64,000 bases of DNA from Regnicoccus_A sp014224355 (GCF_050920705.1 NZ_CP154799.1:1612001-1676000); one strand, 5' to 3'. Shown: positions 44,623 to 53,725, numbered from the stretch's first letter. Program-made: numbers and translations. Notes: generated by a model not told the origin, from the letters alone.

Positions 44623-46043
44623 ATGGTCAGCTCAGCTCAGGATGTGCTTCGCCGGATCAAGGACGAGGGTCTCGAGCTGATCGACCTCAAGTTCGCCGAC
44701 CTCCATGGCAAATGGCAGCACCTCACCGTCTGCGCCGAGATGCTCGATGAGGAGGCCTTCCGCACGGGCCTGGCCTTCGATGGCTCTTCGATCCGCGGCT
44801 GGAAGGCGATCAATCAATCGGACATGGCGATGGTGCCCGATCCGGCCACGGCCTGGATCGATCCGTTTTTCCGTCACAAGACCCTCAGCCTGATCTGCTC
44901 GATCCGGGAGCCCCGCAGCGGGCAGCCCTATGGACGCTGCCCCAGGGCGCTGGCCGAGCGGGCGCTGGCCCATCTGGCCGGCACGGGCCTGGCCGACACG
45001 GCCTTCTTCGGACCGGAACCGGAGTTCTTCCTGTTCGAGGACGTCCGCTACAGCTCCAGCGAGGCCGGCTGCTCCTACAGCGTCGACTCGATCGAAGCCC
45101 CCTGGAATTCCGGTCGGCTGGAGGAGGGGGGAACCTCGCCTACAAGATGAATCTCAAGGAGGGGTATTTCCCATTACCACCCAATGATGTCTTTCAGGAC
45201 ATCCGCAGCGAGATGCTGCTGACCCTGGGGCAACTGGGGGTCCCGATCGAGAAGCATCACCACGAGGTGGCGGCCGCCGGCCAGCAGGAGCTGGGCATGA
45301 AGTTCGCGGAGCTGATCAGCGCGGCCGACAATGTGATGACCTACAAATATGTGGTGCGCAACGTGGCCCGCAGGTACGGCCGCACCGCCACCTTCATGCC
45401 CAAGCCGGTGTTCGCCGACAACGGCAGTGGCATGCACGTGCATCAGAGCCTCTGGAAAGGGGGGCAACCCCTGTTCTTCGGTCTGGGCACCTACGCCGAC
45501 CTCTCCCAGACGGCCCGCTGGTACATCGGCGGTCTGCTCAGGCATGCCCCCAGCTTCCTGGCCTTCACCAACCCCACCACCAACAGCTACAAGCGCCTGG
45601 TGCCCGGCTTCGAGGCACCTGTGAACCTGGTGTATTCCCAGGGGAACCGCTCGGCGGCCGTGCGCATCCCCCTCAGCGGCGACAACCCCAGGGCGAAGCG
45701 CCTCGAGTTCCGCACCGGCGATGCCATGGCCAACCCCTACCTGGCCTTTTCAGCGATGCTGATGGCAGGACTCGATGGAATCCGCCAGCAGATCGATCCT
45801 GGCGACGGAATGGATCTGGATCTGTTCGAGTTGGCTGCCGAGGACCTGGAGCATGTCGCCACGGTGCCCGCGTCGCTCAGCGGCGCCCTGGAAGCCCTCG
45901 AGGCCGACAAGGACTACCTGCTCGCCGGGGATGTGTTCAGCGACGACCTGATCAGCAACTGGATCGCCCTCAAGTACGAGGAGGTGCAGCAGTTGCGGCA
46001 ACGACCCCATCCCTACGAGTTCAGCCTGTATTACGACGCCTGA
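44623..46043 (+). CDS. glnA: Glutamine synthetase type I (frameshifted in this sequence)
   Basis: Assimilates ammonium into glutamine; the main NtcA-controlled nitrogen enzyme. The first frame (MVSSAQDVLRRIKDEGLELI) runs through LAFDGSSIRGWKAINQSDM and FFGPEPEFFLFEDV to RLEEGG. The second frame resumes as NLAYKMNLKEGYFPLPPNDV and includes EKHHHEVAAAGQQELGMKF, ADNGSGMHVHQSL and the adenylation-type NRSAAVRIP region. The break is in the G run 45126-45131, with six where seven would give GGNLAYKM. Repaired length is about 473 residues. An essential gene here argues strongly for a sequence error. Confidence 0.95.
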
Positions 46044-46254
46044 GCTGGGCCAGGGCACTGGTGTGGAGGTGGCGGGCACGCTCCCGCCGGCGAGCCCAGG
46101 CCCGCTGCTGCCCGACGACTTCCCGGCGATCGCCGGGGTCGTGATGGAGGGTGATCTGGGCCAGTTCGGCGGCATGGCGTCGTCGCTGGCGGCGGTGGGC
46201 CCGTGCCCAGGCCAGGAAGGTGGCGTCGATCTGTTGACTGGATGCAGGGCCCAT
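46021..46254 (-). CDS. Small arginine-rich protein next to glnA
   Basis: 77 residues beginning MGPASSQQIDATFLAWARAH, with about 20 Arg and no membrane segment. Codon use (GCC, CTG, ATC, CAG and CGC dominating) looks like the real genes around it, so I treat it as coding although it overlaps the glnA 3' end by 23 bp. A perfect GTA-N8-TAC NtcA palindrome lies 33 bp upstream. A small basic protein beside glnA with an NtcA site recalls the glutamine synthetase inactivating factors, but I see no convincing sequence match; this is a hypothesis. Confidence 0.55.
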   Translation of the reverse strand: MGPASSQQIDATFLAWARAHRRQRRRHAAELAQITLHHDPGDRREVVGQQRAWARRRERARHLHTSALAQLRRRNTG

Positions 46255-46286
46255 GGCCGGAGCTCCCGATGACCTGGAGCCATTCT

Positions 46287-46300
46287 GTAGCGGTTGCTAC
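46287..46300. promoter_or_regulatory. Perfect NtcA consensus palindrome
   Basis: GTAGCGGTTGCTAC matches GTA-N8-TAC exactly and is a dyad (GTAGC, 4 nt, GCTAC). It sits between the divergent arginine-rich gene (start 46254) and the methyltransferase gene (start 46410), so it could control either. No strong -10 is seen 22 bp away on either side. Confidence 0.5.
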
Positions 46301-46409
46301 CGGAGCCTGGCTTGTCTTCGCAGGGCTTCACGCCCCTGTGGCGCTCGCAGCCAGGGAATGAATCGGCTGAAATGAAGGGCCCTTGCCGCGGTCTTCCCAC
46401 CGGCACCCC

Positions 46410-47471
46410 ATGCCCGACACCGTCAGTAAATTCGCCTATCAGGCCCTGCAGCAGGGCAAGACGATCATGGGTCTGGCCCACAAGGAGCTGGGAGCCCGGC
46501 TGATGCGTCTGGTCGATCCCCAGGGGGTCCCCAAGACGGTGCCGGTGCCGCCGCAGATGAGCCTGGCCCTCAAGGCCTCGATGGACCGGCTGCTGGAGAC
46601 CGACTGGCAGGAGGCCGAGAGCGGTCTCTATCCACCCTCCCTGCTCTTTGATGCCCCGTGGCTCGACTGGGCGGCCCGCTACCCCCTGGTCTGGCTCGAG
46701 ACTCCCCGGCAGTGGAACCGCCGCACCCAGCGCAAGGTGCGGGATCTTCCCAGGCACGTTCGCCTGGAGGACTATCCCTCCTATTACCTGCAGAACTTTC
46801 ACCATCAGACCGATGGCTACCTGAGCGACCATTCCGCCGCGCTCTACGACCTCCAGGTTGAAATCCTCTTCAACGGCAGCGCCGATGCCATGCGCCGCCG
46901 GCTGATCAGCCCTCTGCAGCGGGGGCTGAGGGCCTTCGCCCAGCGCTCTCCTGGTCAGCTGCGCCTGCTGGATGTGGCCACGGGCACCGGCCGGACCCTG
47001 CGCCAGCTGCGTGGTGGCCTCCCTGAGATCCAGCTGGTGGGCCTCGACCTCTCCGCCTCCTACCTGCGTGAAGCCAACCGTTGCCTCAGCCAGCTGCCGG
47101 GTGAGTTGCCCCAGCTGGTGCAGGGCAACGCCGAGAGCCTTCCCTTCGCCGACGCCACCTTCCAGGCGGTGAGCTGTGTGTTCCTCTTCCACGAGCTTCC
47201 CGGTGAAGCCCGTCAGAACGTTCTGCAGGAATGTTTCCGGGTGATCGAACCCGGTGGCGTGCTGGTGCTGGCCGACTCGATCCAGCTGGCCGATTCACCC
47301 GAGTTCTCCGTCGCGCTGGAGAATTTCCGCCGGGCCTTCCATGAGCCCTACTACCGCGATTACATCTCTGACGACATCGAAGCCCGCCTCGGCCAGGCCG
47401 GCTTCAGCGGGATCAGCGCCCGCTCCCATTTCATGACCCGGGTCTGGTCCGCCACCAAGCCCCTGACTTGA
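46410..47471 (+). CDS. SAM-dependent methyltransferase
   Basis: Class I methyltransferase of 353 residues; the target is unknown. The ATG at 46410 (MPDTVSKFAYQALQQGKTIM) is preferred to the upstream 46383. The first half (about 1-140) is a lineage-specific helical domain including DYPSYYLQNFHHQTDGYLSD. The Rossmann domain has motif I LLDVATGTGRTLRQL (about 188-202), LVGLDLSASYL and FRVIEPGGVLVLADS. It resembles ubiquinone/menaquinone-type methyltransferases in the catalytic half only. The 366-bp gap before it holds the small arginine-rich gene and the NtcA palindrome. Confidence 0.85.
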   Translation: MPDTVSKFAYQALQQGKTIMGLAHKELGARLMRLVDPQGVPKTVPVPPQMSLALKASMDRLLETDWQEAESGLYPPSLLFDAPWLDWAARYPLVWLETPRQWNRRTQRKVRDLPRHVRLEDYPSYYLQNFHHQTDGYLSDHSAALYDLQVEILFNGSADAMRRRLISPLQRGLRAFAQRSPGQLRLLDVATGTGRTLRQLRGGLPEIQLVGLDLSASYLREANRCLSQLPGELPQLVQGNAESLPFADATFQAVSCVFLFHELPGEARQNVLQECFRVIEPGGVLVLADSIQLADSPEFSVALENFRRAFHEPYYRDYISDDIEARLGQAGFSGISARSHFMTRVWSATKPLT

Positions 47472-47564
47472 GTGAAGTCCGAGCCTGAGCACATCACTCC
47501 CCCTCCTGAGGCAGACCTTGCAGATTCTGAATAGTTTTCACAGACATCTGTGCGCGTTAGACCC

Positions 47565-47963
47565 ATGACCAATCCGTTCCATCTGCGTTGGTTGCAGGGC
47601 TGGACTTTTCAGACGGTGCTGATGGAAGGACACGTCCAGATCGAAGCTCACGGCTACGGCATCCGCCTGCGCACCCCTCTTTTGGCAGGGGAGAGTCCAC
47701 GCGCCGGAGCCGACAGACTGGTGCTTCAGGAGGACCGCCGGCGCCGCTCCCTGCATCACGCCTGGCGTCGGGGCCAGCTTCAGCGCCCCACCCCGGCCTC
47801 TGTGGCCGCTGTCCCGCCGCTGAGTGATCCGGCCGTCGACCCCCTGACCCTCCCCGTCCCCCCCAAGGAGGTTCTCTTCGCCAGCGGAGGCCTGTTCTCC
47901 GAGGGCAGCCCCTACCTGGTGGGTCTGCTGGAGGAGGCCCCCCAGCCGCTGCTGGCCGTTTAG
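47565..47963 (+). CDS. Conserved hypothetical protein, about 132 aa
   Basis: Starts MTNPFHLRWLQGWTFQTVLM at an ATG; a GTG five codons earlier is in frame. No membrane helix or signal is evident. The middle (PPLSDPAVDPLTLPVPPKEV) is Pro-rich and the end (GSPYLVGLLEEAPQPLLAV) is hydrophobic. I do not recognise the family. The stop overlaps the convergent gene by 4 bp. Confidence 0.6.
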   Translation: MTNPFHLRWLQGWTFQTVLMEGHVQIEAHGYGIRLRTPLLAGESPRAGADRLVLQEDRRRRSLHHAWRRGQLQRPTPASVAAVPPLSDPAVDPLTLPVPPKEVLFASGGLFSEGSPYLVGLLEEAPQPLLAV

Positions 47964-48313
47964 CGCAACAGCCACCAGGCCAGGAGCATCCCGAGCCCGC
48001 CCCAGCGCAGGGCCTTCCAGAGCACCGTCTCCTGCCACCGGCTGGCGCGCAGAGCGGTGGGCAGGGGATCCAGCAACCGTTGACCCAGCTCAAGCCGTTG
48101 GTTCAACCGTCGCCAGCTGCTGGAGAGGTCTCCGGGGCTCTCCGCTTCCGCGGCGGACAGCCGCTTCCCCTGAGAGGCCACCGTGAGCAGGGTGGAGAGC
48201 CCATGCAACCAGCCGGATCGGCGACGGATCAACCGCTTGAGCGGTCGACGGAATCGGCGACCCGGTCGACGCCGCGAAGGGAAGGCCATCGCGTCAGGAT
48301 GGATCTTCACCAC
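47960..48313 (-). CDS. Hypothetical protein with C-terminal membrane helix
   Basis: 117 residues; the first 35 are very basic (FPSRRRPGRRFRRPLKRLIR). A helical middle (WRRLNQRLELGQRLLDPLP) is followed by a C-terminal hydrophobic segment (WGGLGMLLAWWLL), so it looks tail-anchored. I do not recognise it. Its 5' end overlaps the divergent DUF6439-like gene by 15 bp, and its 3' end overlaps the gene at 47565 by 4 bp. Confidence 0.65.
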   Translation of the reverse strand: MVKIHPDAMAFPSRRRPGRRFRRPLKRLIRRRSGWLHGLSTLLTVASQGKRLSAAEAESPGDLSSSWRRLNQRLELGQRLLDPLPTALRASRWQETVLWKALRWGGLGMLLAWWLLR

Positions 48314-48646
48314 GTCCTCCGTCCAGTGCCGCTTTCTTCAGCGCCCGCTGCCCCCCCACGGAGCGGATCCCCCCAGACCTGGCCGGATTCCAGCCGCCAG
48401 CTGGCGGAGGAGCTCCAGCGGCTGCTGGCCATCGACGGCCGAGACTGGCATGCCCAGAAGGGGCACAAGCCCAGGCGAGCGGCTGAGCAGGTGGCTGCAG
48501 CCCTGGTGCATCTGCTCTCTGAGCAGAGCCCGCCCCAGCGCCTTGAGGGTGATGCCCAGCGACGGGCGATCGAACTGCTCGAGCATGGGCTGGCCTGGCT
48601 GAAGGGGGACCTGCGCGACCCCGGTTGCCCCAGCCACGGCCACTGA
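48299..48646 (+). CDS. DUF6439-like conserved cyanobacterial protein
   Basis: From the ATG at 48299 (MDLHHVLRPVPLSS) the product is 115 residues, helical and soluble. It contains LQRLLAIDGRDWHAQKGHKP, LVHLLSEQ and the ending LKGDLRDPGCPSHGH, which I recall from a small family restricted to cyanobacteria (possibly DUF6439). Function unknown. The longer frame back to 48080 lies antisense to the neighbouring gene and is unlikely. Confidence 0.7.
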   Translation: MDLHHVLRPVPLSSAPAAPPRSGSPQTWPDSSRQLAEELQRLLAIDGRDWHAQKGHKPRRAAEQVAAALVHLLSEQSPPQRLEGDAQRRAIELLEHGLAWLKGDLRDPGCPSHGH

Positions 48647-48671
48647 ATCAACGAGATTCCTGGTCTGGGGT

Positions 48672-49094
48672 TCAGACCCGGTGTCGCTGGGCCGCCAGCT
48701 GCAGGCGGTTGCCCCGCTCGCTCCAGCGCACGTCGTCGAAGCAGTGGTGAATCAGGAAGAAACCTCTGCCGCAGCAGGCATCACTGCGCTCGGGCAGTTC
48801 GTTGGAGCGGGCGCACACCGGCACACCACAGCCCTCATCCTGGATCTGCCAGATCACCCAGTGGGGGGTGAGGATCCGGCGGATGCGCAGGCACTTGCCT
48901 GGATCACCGCCATTGCCGTGCCTGACCGCATTGACCAGGGCCTCCTGGAGTCCGAGTTGCAGCTCCGCCAGGTTGGCGGCTGTTTCCATCGGCTCGAGCA
49001 GCAGCTCCACCAGTGGTGCGAGCTGCAGGGTGGAGGGAGTGATGAAATCGGTCCACCGCAGCGGAGTGATCAGGCGCCGAAGCATCCACACCAA
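48672..49094 (-). CDS. Anti-sigma factor-like ATP-binding protein (RsbW family)
   Basis: 140 residues with a HATPase_c_2 fold: N-box LGLQEALVNAVRHGNGGDP (about 47-65), G1 box QDEGCGVP and a second glycine motif GRGFFLIHHC. Such proteins are serine kinases that phosphorylate anti-anti-sigma factors and sequester a sigma factor. No partner antagonist or sigma gene is nearby, so its target is unknown. An alternative start three codons later (MLRRLITPL) is possible. Confidence 0.82.
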   Translation of the reverse strand: MVWMLRRLITPLRWTDFITPSTLQLAPLVELLLEPMETAANLAELQLGLQEALVNAVRHGNGGDPGKCLRIRRILTPHWVIWQIQDEGCGVPVCARSNELPERSDACCGRGFFLIHHCFDDVRWSERGNRLQLAAQRHRV

Positions 49095-49136
49095 CCAGGG
49101 CTGAATTTGACCCTAACGCTCCGTGCCGCCCCCGGC

Positions 49137-49861
49137 TCAACGGGTGCTGATTCTTTGTTGCACGGCCGGGTGGTTGAGCAGGGCGTCCATCAGCCGAACG
49201 CCGCGCAACTGATTGATCAGGGGCATGTGGCCCTCCGGCGCCTCCAGGTTCCACTGGAACGCACTGGGGTAGCGGGTCCAGGTGCCCTCACACTTCCAGC
49301 CCAGCCTGGGCCAGAGCTGCTCCCAGCGGCCGTTGCAGGCCCGCAGCAGTCTTCTCTGCACGGAGAATCCGAAGCGGGCCCGTGAGTAGACCACCCAGAG
49401 CCGATCGAGGCTGGTCAGATCGAGGGGGGCATGGGAGCCACCTCGCTGTAATAGACGTAGCCCCGCCGCATCGCTTCAGCTCCGGCCAGCTGCCTGAGCA
49501 CCTCGCTGGTGATCCGGTCCGCCTGCTCGAAGCGGCGCTGGGCCAGGGCCTCCTGCAGAGAGGCGTAGGAGATGCCGGCATCACTCCCCACTCGCAGCCA
49601 ACCGTCCGGATGGCCCTCGAGCAAAGCGGTCCTGTGGCTGTCGTCCTGGGCCATCAAGGCCTGAACCCAGACCCCAGCGATCCAGTCGTCCCCCTCGGGA
49701 TCGTGGCGCGAGAGGGCGTCCAGCAACAGGGGGCGCAGCTCCGGGAGGCGGGCCTCGATCTGGGGAAGCAGACTCCGCCGCTGCCGAGGAGAGCTCGAAC
49801 CGAAGCGCTCGAGCAGCAGTTCGGCGCTGGCCGTGGCGGAAGCGGGTGGACCGGAAAGCAT
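49137..49861 (-). CDS. gun4: Gun4-domain protein (frameshifted in this sequence)
   Basis: Porphyrin-binding activator of magnesium chelatase in chlorophyll synthesis. The first frame from the ATG at 49861 gives a helical N-terminal domain and the start of the Gun4 core (LQEALAQRRFEQADRITSEV), and ends at EVAPMPP. The other frame resumes as LDLTSLDRLWVVYSRARFGF and carries GTWTRYPSAFQWNLEAPEGH to the stop. The break is in the G run 49424-49429, with six where seven restore the frame. Repaired length is about 241 residues, normal for cyanobacterial Gun4. It is divergent from selU. Confidence 0.9.
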
Positions 49862-49932
49862 GGAGTTCGGCGGGCCTGAGCCTGGCCTGCGTGGGCCCAC
49901 TATGTCAGGCAAGGTCCGTGGGGTGGGGCGCG

Positions 49933-51044
49933 ATGGCGTCGTGGCTGGCGATCGATGCCTTCCTGCAAGGCGAGGGAGCGGTGCTGGATGTGCGTAGCCC
50001 GGCGGAGTTCGCCCAGGGGCACATCCCCGGAGCCCGCAACCTGCCCCTGTTCAGCGACCATGAGCGGGCTGAGGTGGGGCTGACCTACAAGCAGCGGGGT
50101 TCCCAGCAGGCGGTTCGAGCGGGGCTGGCCCTGGTGGGCCCCAAGCTGGCGGTCCTCGGCGATGGGCTCCTCGCCCACCATCAGGCCGCTGGCGGTGGGC
50201 CCCTGCGCATCCATTGCTGGCGCGGCGGCATGCGCTCCGCCAGCATCGGCTGGCTGGCCGAAACCCTCGGGCTGCCCGTACAGCTGCTGGAGGGGGGCTA
50301 CAAGGCCTATCGCCGCTGGGTGCTGGCCCGCTTCGAGCGCTCCTGGCCCCTGCGCCTGCTGGGGGGCGCACCGGCACCGGCAAGACCGACCTGCTGCTGG
50401 AGCTGGCCCATCGCGGCCTGGCCGTGGTCGATCTCGAAGGCCTGGCCCACCACCGCGGCAGCAGCTTCGGAGGCCTCGGGATGCCACCCCAGCCAAGCAA
50501 CGAGCACTATGAGAACCGGCTGGCGGCGTCCCTGGATGCCTGCCGTGGGGCCGAGGCGATCTGGCTGGAGGCCGAAAGTGCCCAGGTGGGGCGCTGCCGC
50601 ATTCCCGCAGGCCTCTGGCGGCAGATGCAGAACGCTGCGGTGCTGGAGATCCGTCGCCCGCTCAGCGAGCGGTTGCGACGGCTGGTGCAGGTGTACGGGG
50701 GGCAGGACCCTGAAGCCCTCTCGGAGGCCACCCGGCGGATCGCCCGGCGGCTGGGACCCGCCCGCACCCAGGCGGCCCTGGCGGCGATTGAGAGTCGCGA
50801 CTGGAGCGAGGCCTGCCGTTGGATGCTCGACTACTACGACCGCTGCTACGACCACGAGCTGGAGCGGCAGCGCAAGCGGCCGGTGGCCGGCGCCAGCCAC
50901 AGCTCTCTGGAGCTTCACGACTGGGATGAGCGGCGTGCGGCCGACTGGCTGCGGGAGCAGGGTTGGCTGGCCAGCGCTGCTGGAGCCGGCCCGGAAGATC
51001 AAGCCCATGTGAACCCTGAAGGCGGGATCGGAGGCTCTGCTTAG
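49933..51044 (+). CDS. selU: tRNA 2-selenouridine synthase (frameshifted in this sequence)
   Basis: Also called MnmH or YbbB; replaces sulfur of 2-thiouridine at tRNA wobble position 34, via geranylation, with selenium. The first frame (MASWLAIDAFLQGEGAVLDV) contains the rhodanese domain with catalytic Cys in HCWRGGMRSASIGWLAE, and breaks after LRLLGG. The other frame resumes with the P-loop RTGTGKTDLLLELAHRG and then NEHYENRLA and SEACRWMLDYYDRCYDHEL. The G run 50361-50366 has six where seven restore the frame. Repaired length is about 370 residues, as expected. Confidence 0.9.
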
Positions 51045-51066
51045 GATCGGACTTTGCCCCACCCCG

Positions 51067-51468
51067 ATGACGGCCATTCAGTTCTTTCGCGGGGTGGACG
51101 AGCCCGTGGTTCCCGATATCCGGCTGACCCGCTCCCGCGATGGACGAACCGGCCAGGCCCTGTTCGTGTTCGAGCAACCCCAGGCGCTCGCCCCTGAAAC
51201 CATGGGCGACATCACCGGCATGTTCCTGCTCGACGAGGAAGGTGAACTGGTCACGCGGGAGGTGAAGGCCCGCTTCGTGAACGGCAAACCCAGTGCCCTC
51301 GAGGCCACCTACACCTGGAAGACGGAAGAGGACTTCGGCCGCTTCATGCGTTTCGCCGAGCGCTACGCCGCCGGCCATGGTCTCGGCTTCGCCGAGAAGG
51401 ACGGGGAGCCCGACACCCCGGACGCCAGTCCCGATCCGGGCGCCGAGGGCGAACCCGCAGACGCTTGA
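51067..51468 (+). CDS. psb28: Photosystem II assembly protein Psb28
   Basis: Binds CP47 intermediates during photosystem II assembly. The 133-residue protein has the family body from MTAIQFFRGVDEPVVPDIRL through ALFVFEQPQAL, ETMGDITGMFLLDEEGEL and the Psb28 hallmark YTWKTEEDFGRFMRFAERYA. After residue 110 or so there is an acidic, low-complexity tail (EPDTPDASPDPGAEGEPADA) longer than usual. It lies 22 bp after selU and overlaps the next gene by 4 bp. Confidence 0.95.
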   Translation: MTAIQFFRGVDEPVVPDIRLTRSRDGRTGQALFVFEQPQALAPETMGDITGMFLLDEEGELVTREVKARFVNGKPSALEATYTWKTEEDFGRFMRFAERYAAGHGLGFAEKDGEPDTPDASPDPGAEGEPADA

Positions 51469-52538
51469 AATTCGGGCAGTGGCTGGGCCTGGCGGCCATC
51501 ATCGCCGCCGTGGCCCTGCTCTGGAACCTGCGGGGGCTGCTGTTGCAGCTGTTTGCCGCCGTGGTGCTGGCCCTGGCGATCTGCACCCTGGTGGGCGCCG
51601 TGCGCGAGCGTCTGGGTTGCCCCAGGCCCCTGGCTCTGGTGATCAGCCTGGTGGGACTGGCCATGGTGGTGGTGGTGGGCAGTGCCGTGCTGATTCCTCC
51701 CTTCGTGGAGCAGTTCGCGGAGCTGCTGGCCAAGCTGCCCGATGCGGCTGATGTGCTGATCGGCCTGGCGCGCCGGGTGCTCTCCAACGTGAGCCGGATC
51801 CTCTATGGCCGCCATGACGGCTCGCTGGAGTGGTTGCAGCAGCTCTGGCCGTCCGAGGGGCCCAGTCCCGAAGTGGTGGCGGGTGGTCTTGGAGGGGGAG
51901 CAATGCGGCTGCTGGGCCTGGCCAGCAACCTGGGCAGCGGCACCCTGCAGTTTGTCTTCGTGATAGCGGTGAGCCTGATGCTGGCGGTGCAACCCACCGC
52001 CTACCGCGGTGTGCTGGTGCTGCTGGCCCCTTCCTTCTACCGCCGCCGCTTCAGGCGTGTGCTGGATCTCTGCGGAGCGGCCCTCAGCGCCTGGATGGTG
52101 GGGGTGGTGATCAGCTCCCTGTTCGTGGCTCTGCTGGCGGGCGTCGGCCTGTCGCTGCTTGGGGTGAAGCTGGTGGTGGCCAATGCCCTGCTGGCGGGCC
52201 TGCTCAATGTGATTCCGAACGTGGGTCCCACCCTGAGCACGGTGTTCCCGATGTCGGTGGCTCTGCTCGACGCCCCCTGGAAGGCCCTGGCCGTGCTCGG
52301 CCTCTACGTGGTGGTTCAGCACCTGGAGAGCTATGTGATCACCCCATCGGTGATGCACGCCAAAGTGCACCTGCTGCCGGGCCTCACCCTCACGGCCCAG
52401 TTCCTGTTCACGATTCTGTTCGGACCGCTGGGGCTGCTGCTGGCTCTGCCGATGGCCGTGTGCGTCCAGGTGATCGTGCGCGAGGTGATCATCCACGACA
52501 TCCTGGATCCCTGGAAGCGTCAGCGCCTGTCCCCATGA
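51465..52538 (+). CDS. AI-2E/PerM-family permease, first copy
   Basis: Membrane protein of 357 residues with about eight hydrophobic segments. The family pattern near the end is complete: LLAGLLNVIPNVGPTLSTVF and FTILFGPLGLLLALPMAVCV. The family is named for TqsA but includes Na+/H+ antiporters and unknown exporters, so no substrate is assigned. Translation appears to start at a TTG overlapping the psb28 stop. A second copy follows with a 4-bp overlap. Confidence 0.85.
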   Translation: MKFGQWLGLAAIIAAVALLWNLRGLLLQLFAAVVLALAICTLVGAVRERLGCPRPLALVISLVGLAMVVVVGSAVLIPPFVEQFAELLAKLPDAADVLIGLARRVLSNVSRILYGRHDGSLEWLQQLWPSEGPSPEVVAGGLGGGAMRLLGLASNLGSGTLQFVFVIAVSLMLAVQPTAYRGVLVLLAPSFYRRRFRRVLDLCGAALSAWMVGVVISSLFVALLAGVGLSLLGVKLVVANALLAGLLNVIPNVGPTLSTVFPMSVALLDAPWKALAVLGLYVVVQHLESYVITPSVMHAKVHLLPGLTLTAQFLFTILFGPLGLLLALPMAVCVQVIVREVIIHDILDPWKRQRLSP

Positions 52539-53536
52539 ACGGCCGTGCCCTGCTGGGGACCCTCGCCCTGGTGCTGCTGGCGCTGCTGGTGTGGGAACTG
52601 CGCTGGGTGCTGCTGGTGCTCTTCGGGGCCGTGGTGCTGGCCGTGGCGCTGGACGTGCCGGTGAGCCTCCTGCGCCGTCGCCTGCCCCTGAACCGTCCCA
52701 GCGCCGTGGCCCTGGTGATGGCGGCCCTGGTGGTGGTGGGCTGGAAGGTGTCCGACCTCTTGCTTCCTGAACTGTTGCAGCAGGCCAACCAGCTCACCCA
52801 GTTGCTGCCCGTGCTGTTGCAGCGGCTGGGGGACCTGGCGGGAGGCTCCACGGCCTTTCGCGGCCTCGAAGACAGGCTGCTGGAGCTGGCCACCTGGGAG
52901 AAACTGCAGCCCCTGGGCAGTCAGCTGCTGGGGGTGGCCGGAGGCGCCGCCAATTCCACCATCCAGATCCTGCTGATGGTGCTTCTGGCGATCCTGCTGG
53001 CCCTGGATCCAAGGCCGCACCAACGGCTGGTGCTGGCCGCCACGCCCCAGTTCTGGCGCGGTTCGATGCAGTCGCTGCTGCGGGAGTCGCGCCAGGCGCT
53101 CGGCGGCTGGCTGGCAGGGATGACGCTCTCGGCGGTCACCGTGTTCCTCCTCACCTGGGCTGGTCTGGCCCTGCTTCAGGTTCCCCTGGCCCTGCTGAGC
53201 GGACTGGTCTGCGGTCTGCTCACCTTTGTGCCCACGATCGGCCCCACGGTGGCCACGCTTCTGCCCCTGGCGGTGGCCCTGCTGATCTCCCCTGCCAAGG
53301 TGGTCCAGGTGCTGATGCTGCGGCTGCTGCTGCAGAACGCCGAAGCCTTCGTTCTCACCCCCCTGCTGCTCAGCCGCACGGTCAACCTGCTGCCCACCGT
53401 GGCCCTGATGGCCCAGTTGAGCCTGGGCGCTCTGCTCGGCCTGCCCGGAGTGCTGCTGGCTCTGCCGCTGGTGGTGGTGCTGCAGGTGATCTCTCAGCGC
53501 GTGCTGGTGGAGCAGATGATGGATCGCTGGACCTGA
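52535..53536 (+). CDS. AI-2E/PerM-family permease, second copy
   Basis: 333 residues starting at the ATG at 52535 (MNGRALLGTLALVLLALLVW), in ATGA overlap with the first copy. It has the same order of membrane helices and the family motif LLTFVPTIGPTVATLLPLAV, then LGALLGLPGVLLALPLVVVL. It is clearly a paralogue of the gene before it, but the two have diverged a good deal, so this is an old duplication. The stop is adjacent to the convergent 62-residue peptide gene (no gap). Confidence 0.85.
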   Translation: MNGRALLGTLALVLLALLVWELRWVLLVLFGAVVLAVALDVPVSLLRRRLPLNRPSAVALVMAALVVVGWKVSDLLLPELLQQANQLTQLLPVLLQRLGDLAGGSTAFRGLEDRLLELATWEKLQPLGSQLLGVAGGAANSTIQILLMVLLAILLALDPRPHQRLVLAATPQFWRGSMQSLLRESRQALGGWLAGMTLSAVTVFLLTWAGLALLQVPLALLSGLVCGLLTFVPTIGPTVATLLPLAVALLISPAKVVQVLMLRLLLQNAEAFVLTPLLLSRTVNLLPTVALMAQLSLGALLGLPGVLLALPLVVVLQVISQRVLVEQMMDRWT

Positions 53537-53725
53537 TCAGCGGTAGTGGCGGATCAGACTGGGCGTGAGCACCAGCACCGCCACGGCCAGGGGATGCTGC
53601 TGCATGGCCGTCACCAGCGACGACCAGGTGAAATGGTCAAGCAGGAGCCGCAGTTCCGACCTCAGATCCCCGAGCGCCAACAGGACCAGCAGCAGTGGGA
53701 TCAGCGGCGGGACGCGCGGCATCAA
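53537..53725 (-). CDS. 62-residue membrane peptide after secF
   Basis: A short protein with two hydrophobic segments: PRVPPLIPLLLVLLALGDL and, after a polar stretch, QQHPLAVAVLVLTPSLI. The start overlaps the secF stop by 4 bp, which suggests coupled translation and a possible role with the Sec accessory complex. No family name is known to me. Confidence 0.7.
   Translation of the reverse strand: MMPRVPPLIPLLLVLLALGDLRSELRLLLDHFTWSSLVTAMQQHPLAVAVLVLTPSLIRHYR

Noticed and set aside
45750..47192. 480-codon minus-strand frame across the glnA-methyltransferase region
   Set aside because: It runs opposite two well-supported genes and has no domain. Only the separate 77-codon frame at 46021-46254 has gene-like codon use.
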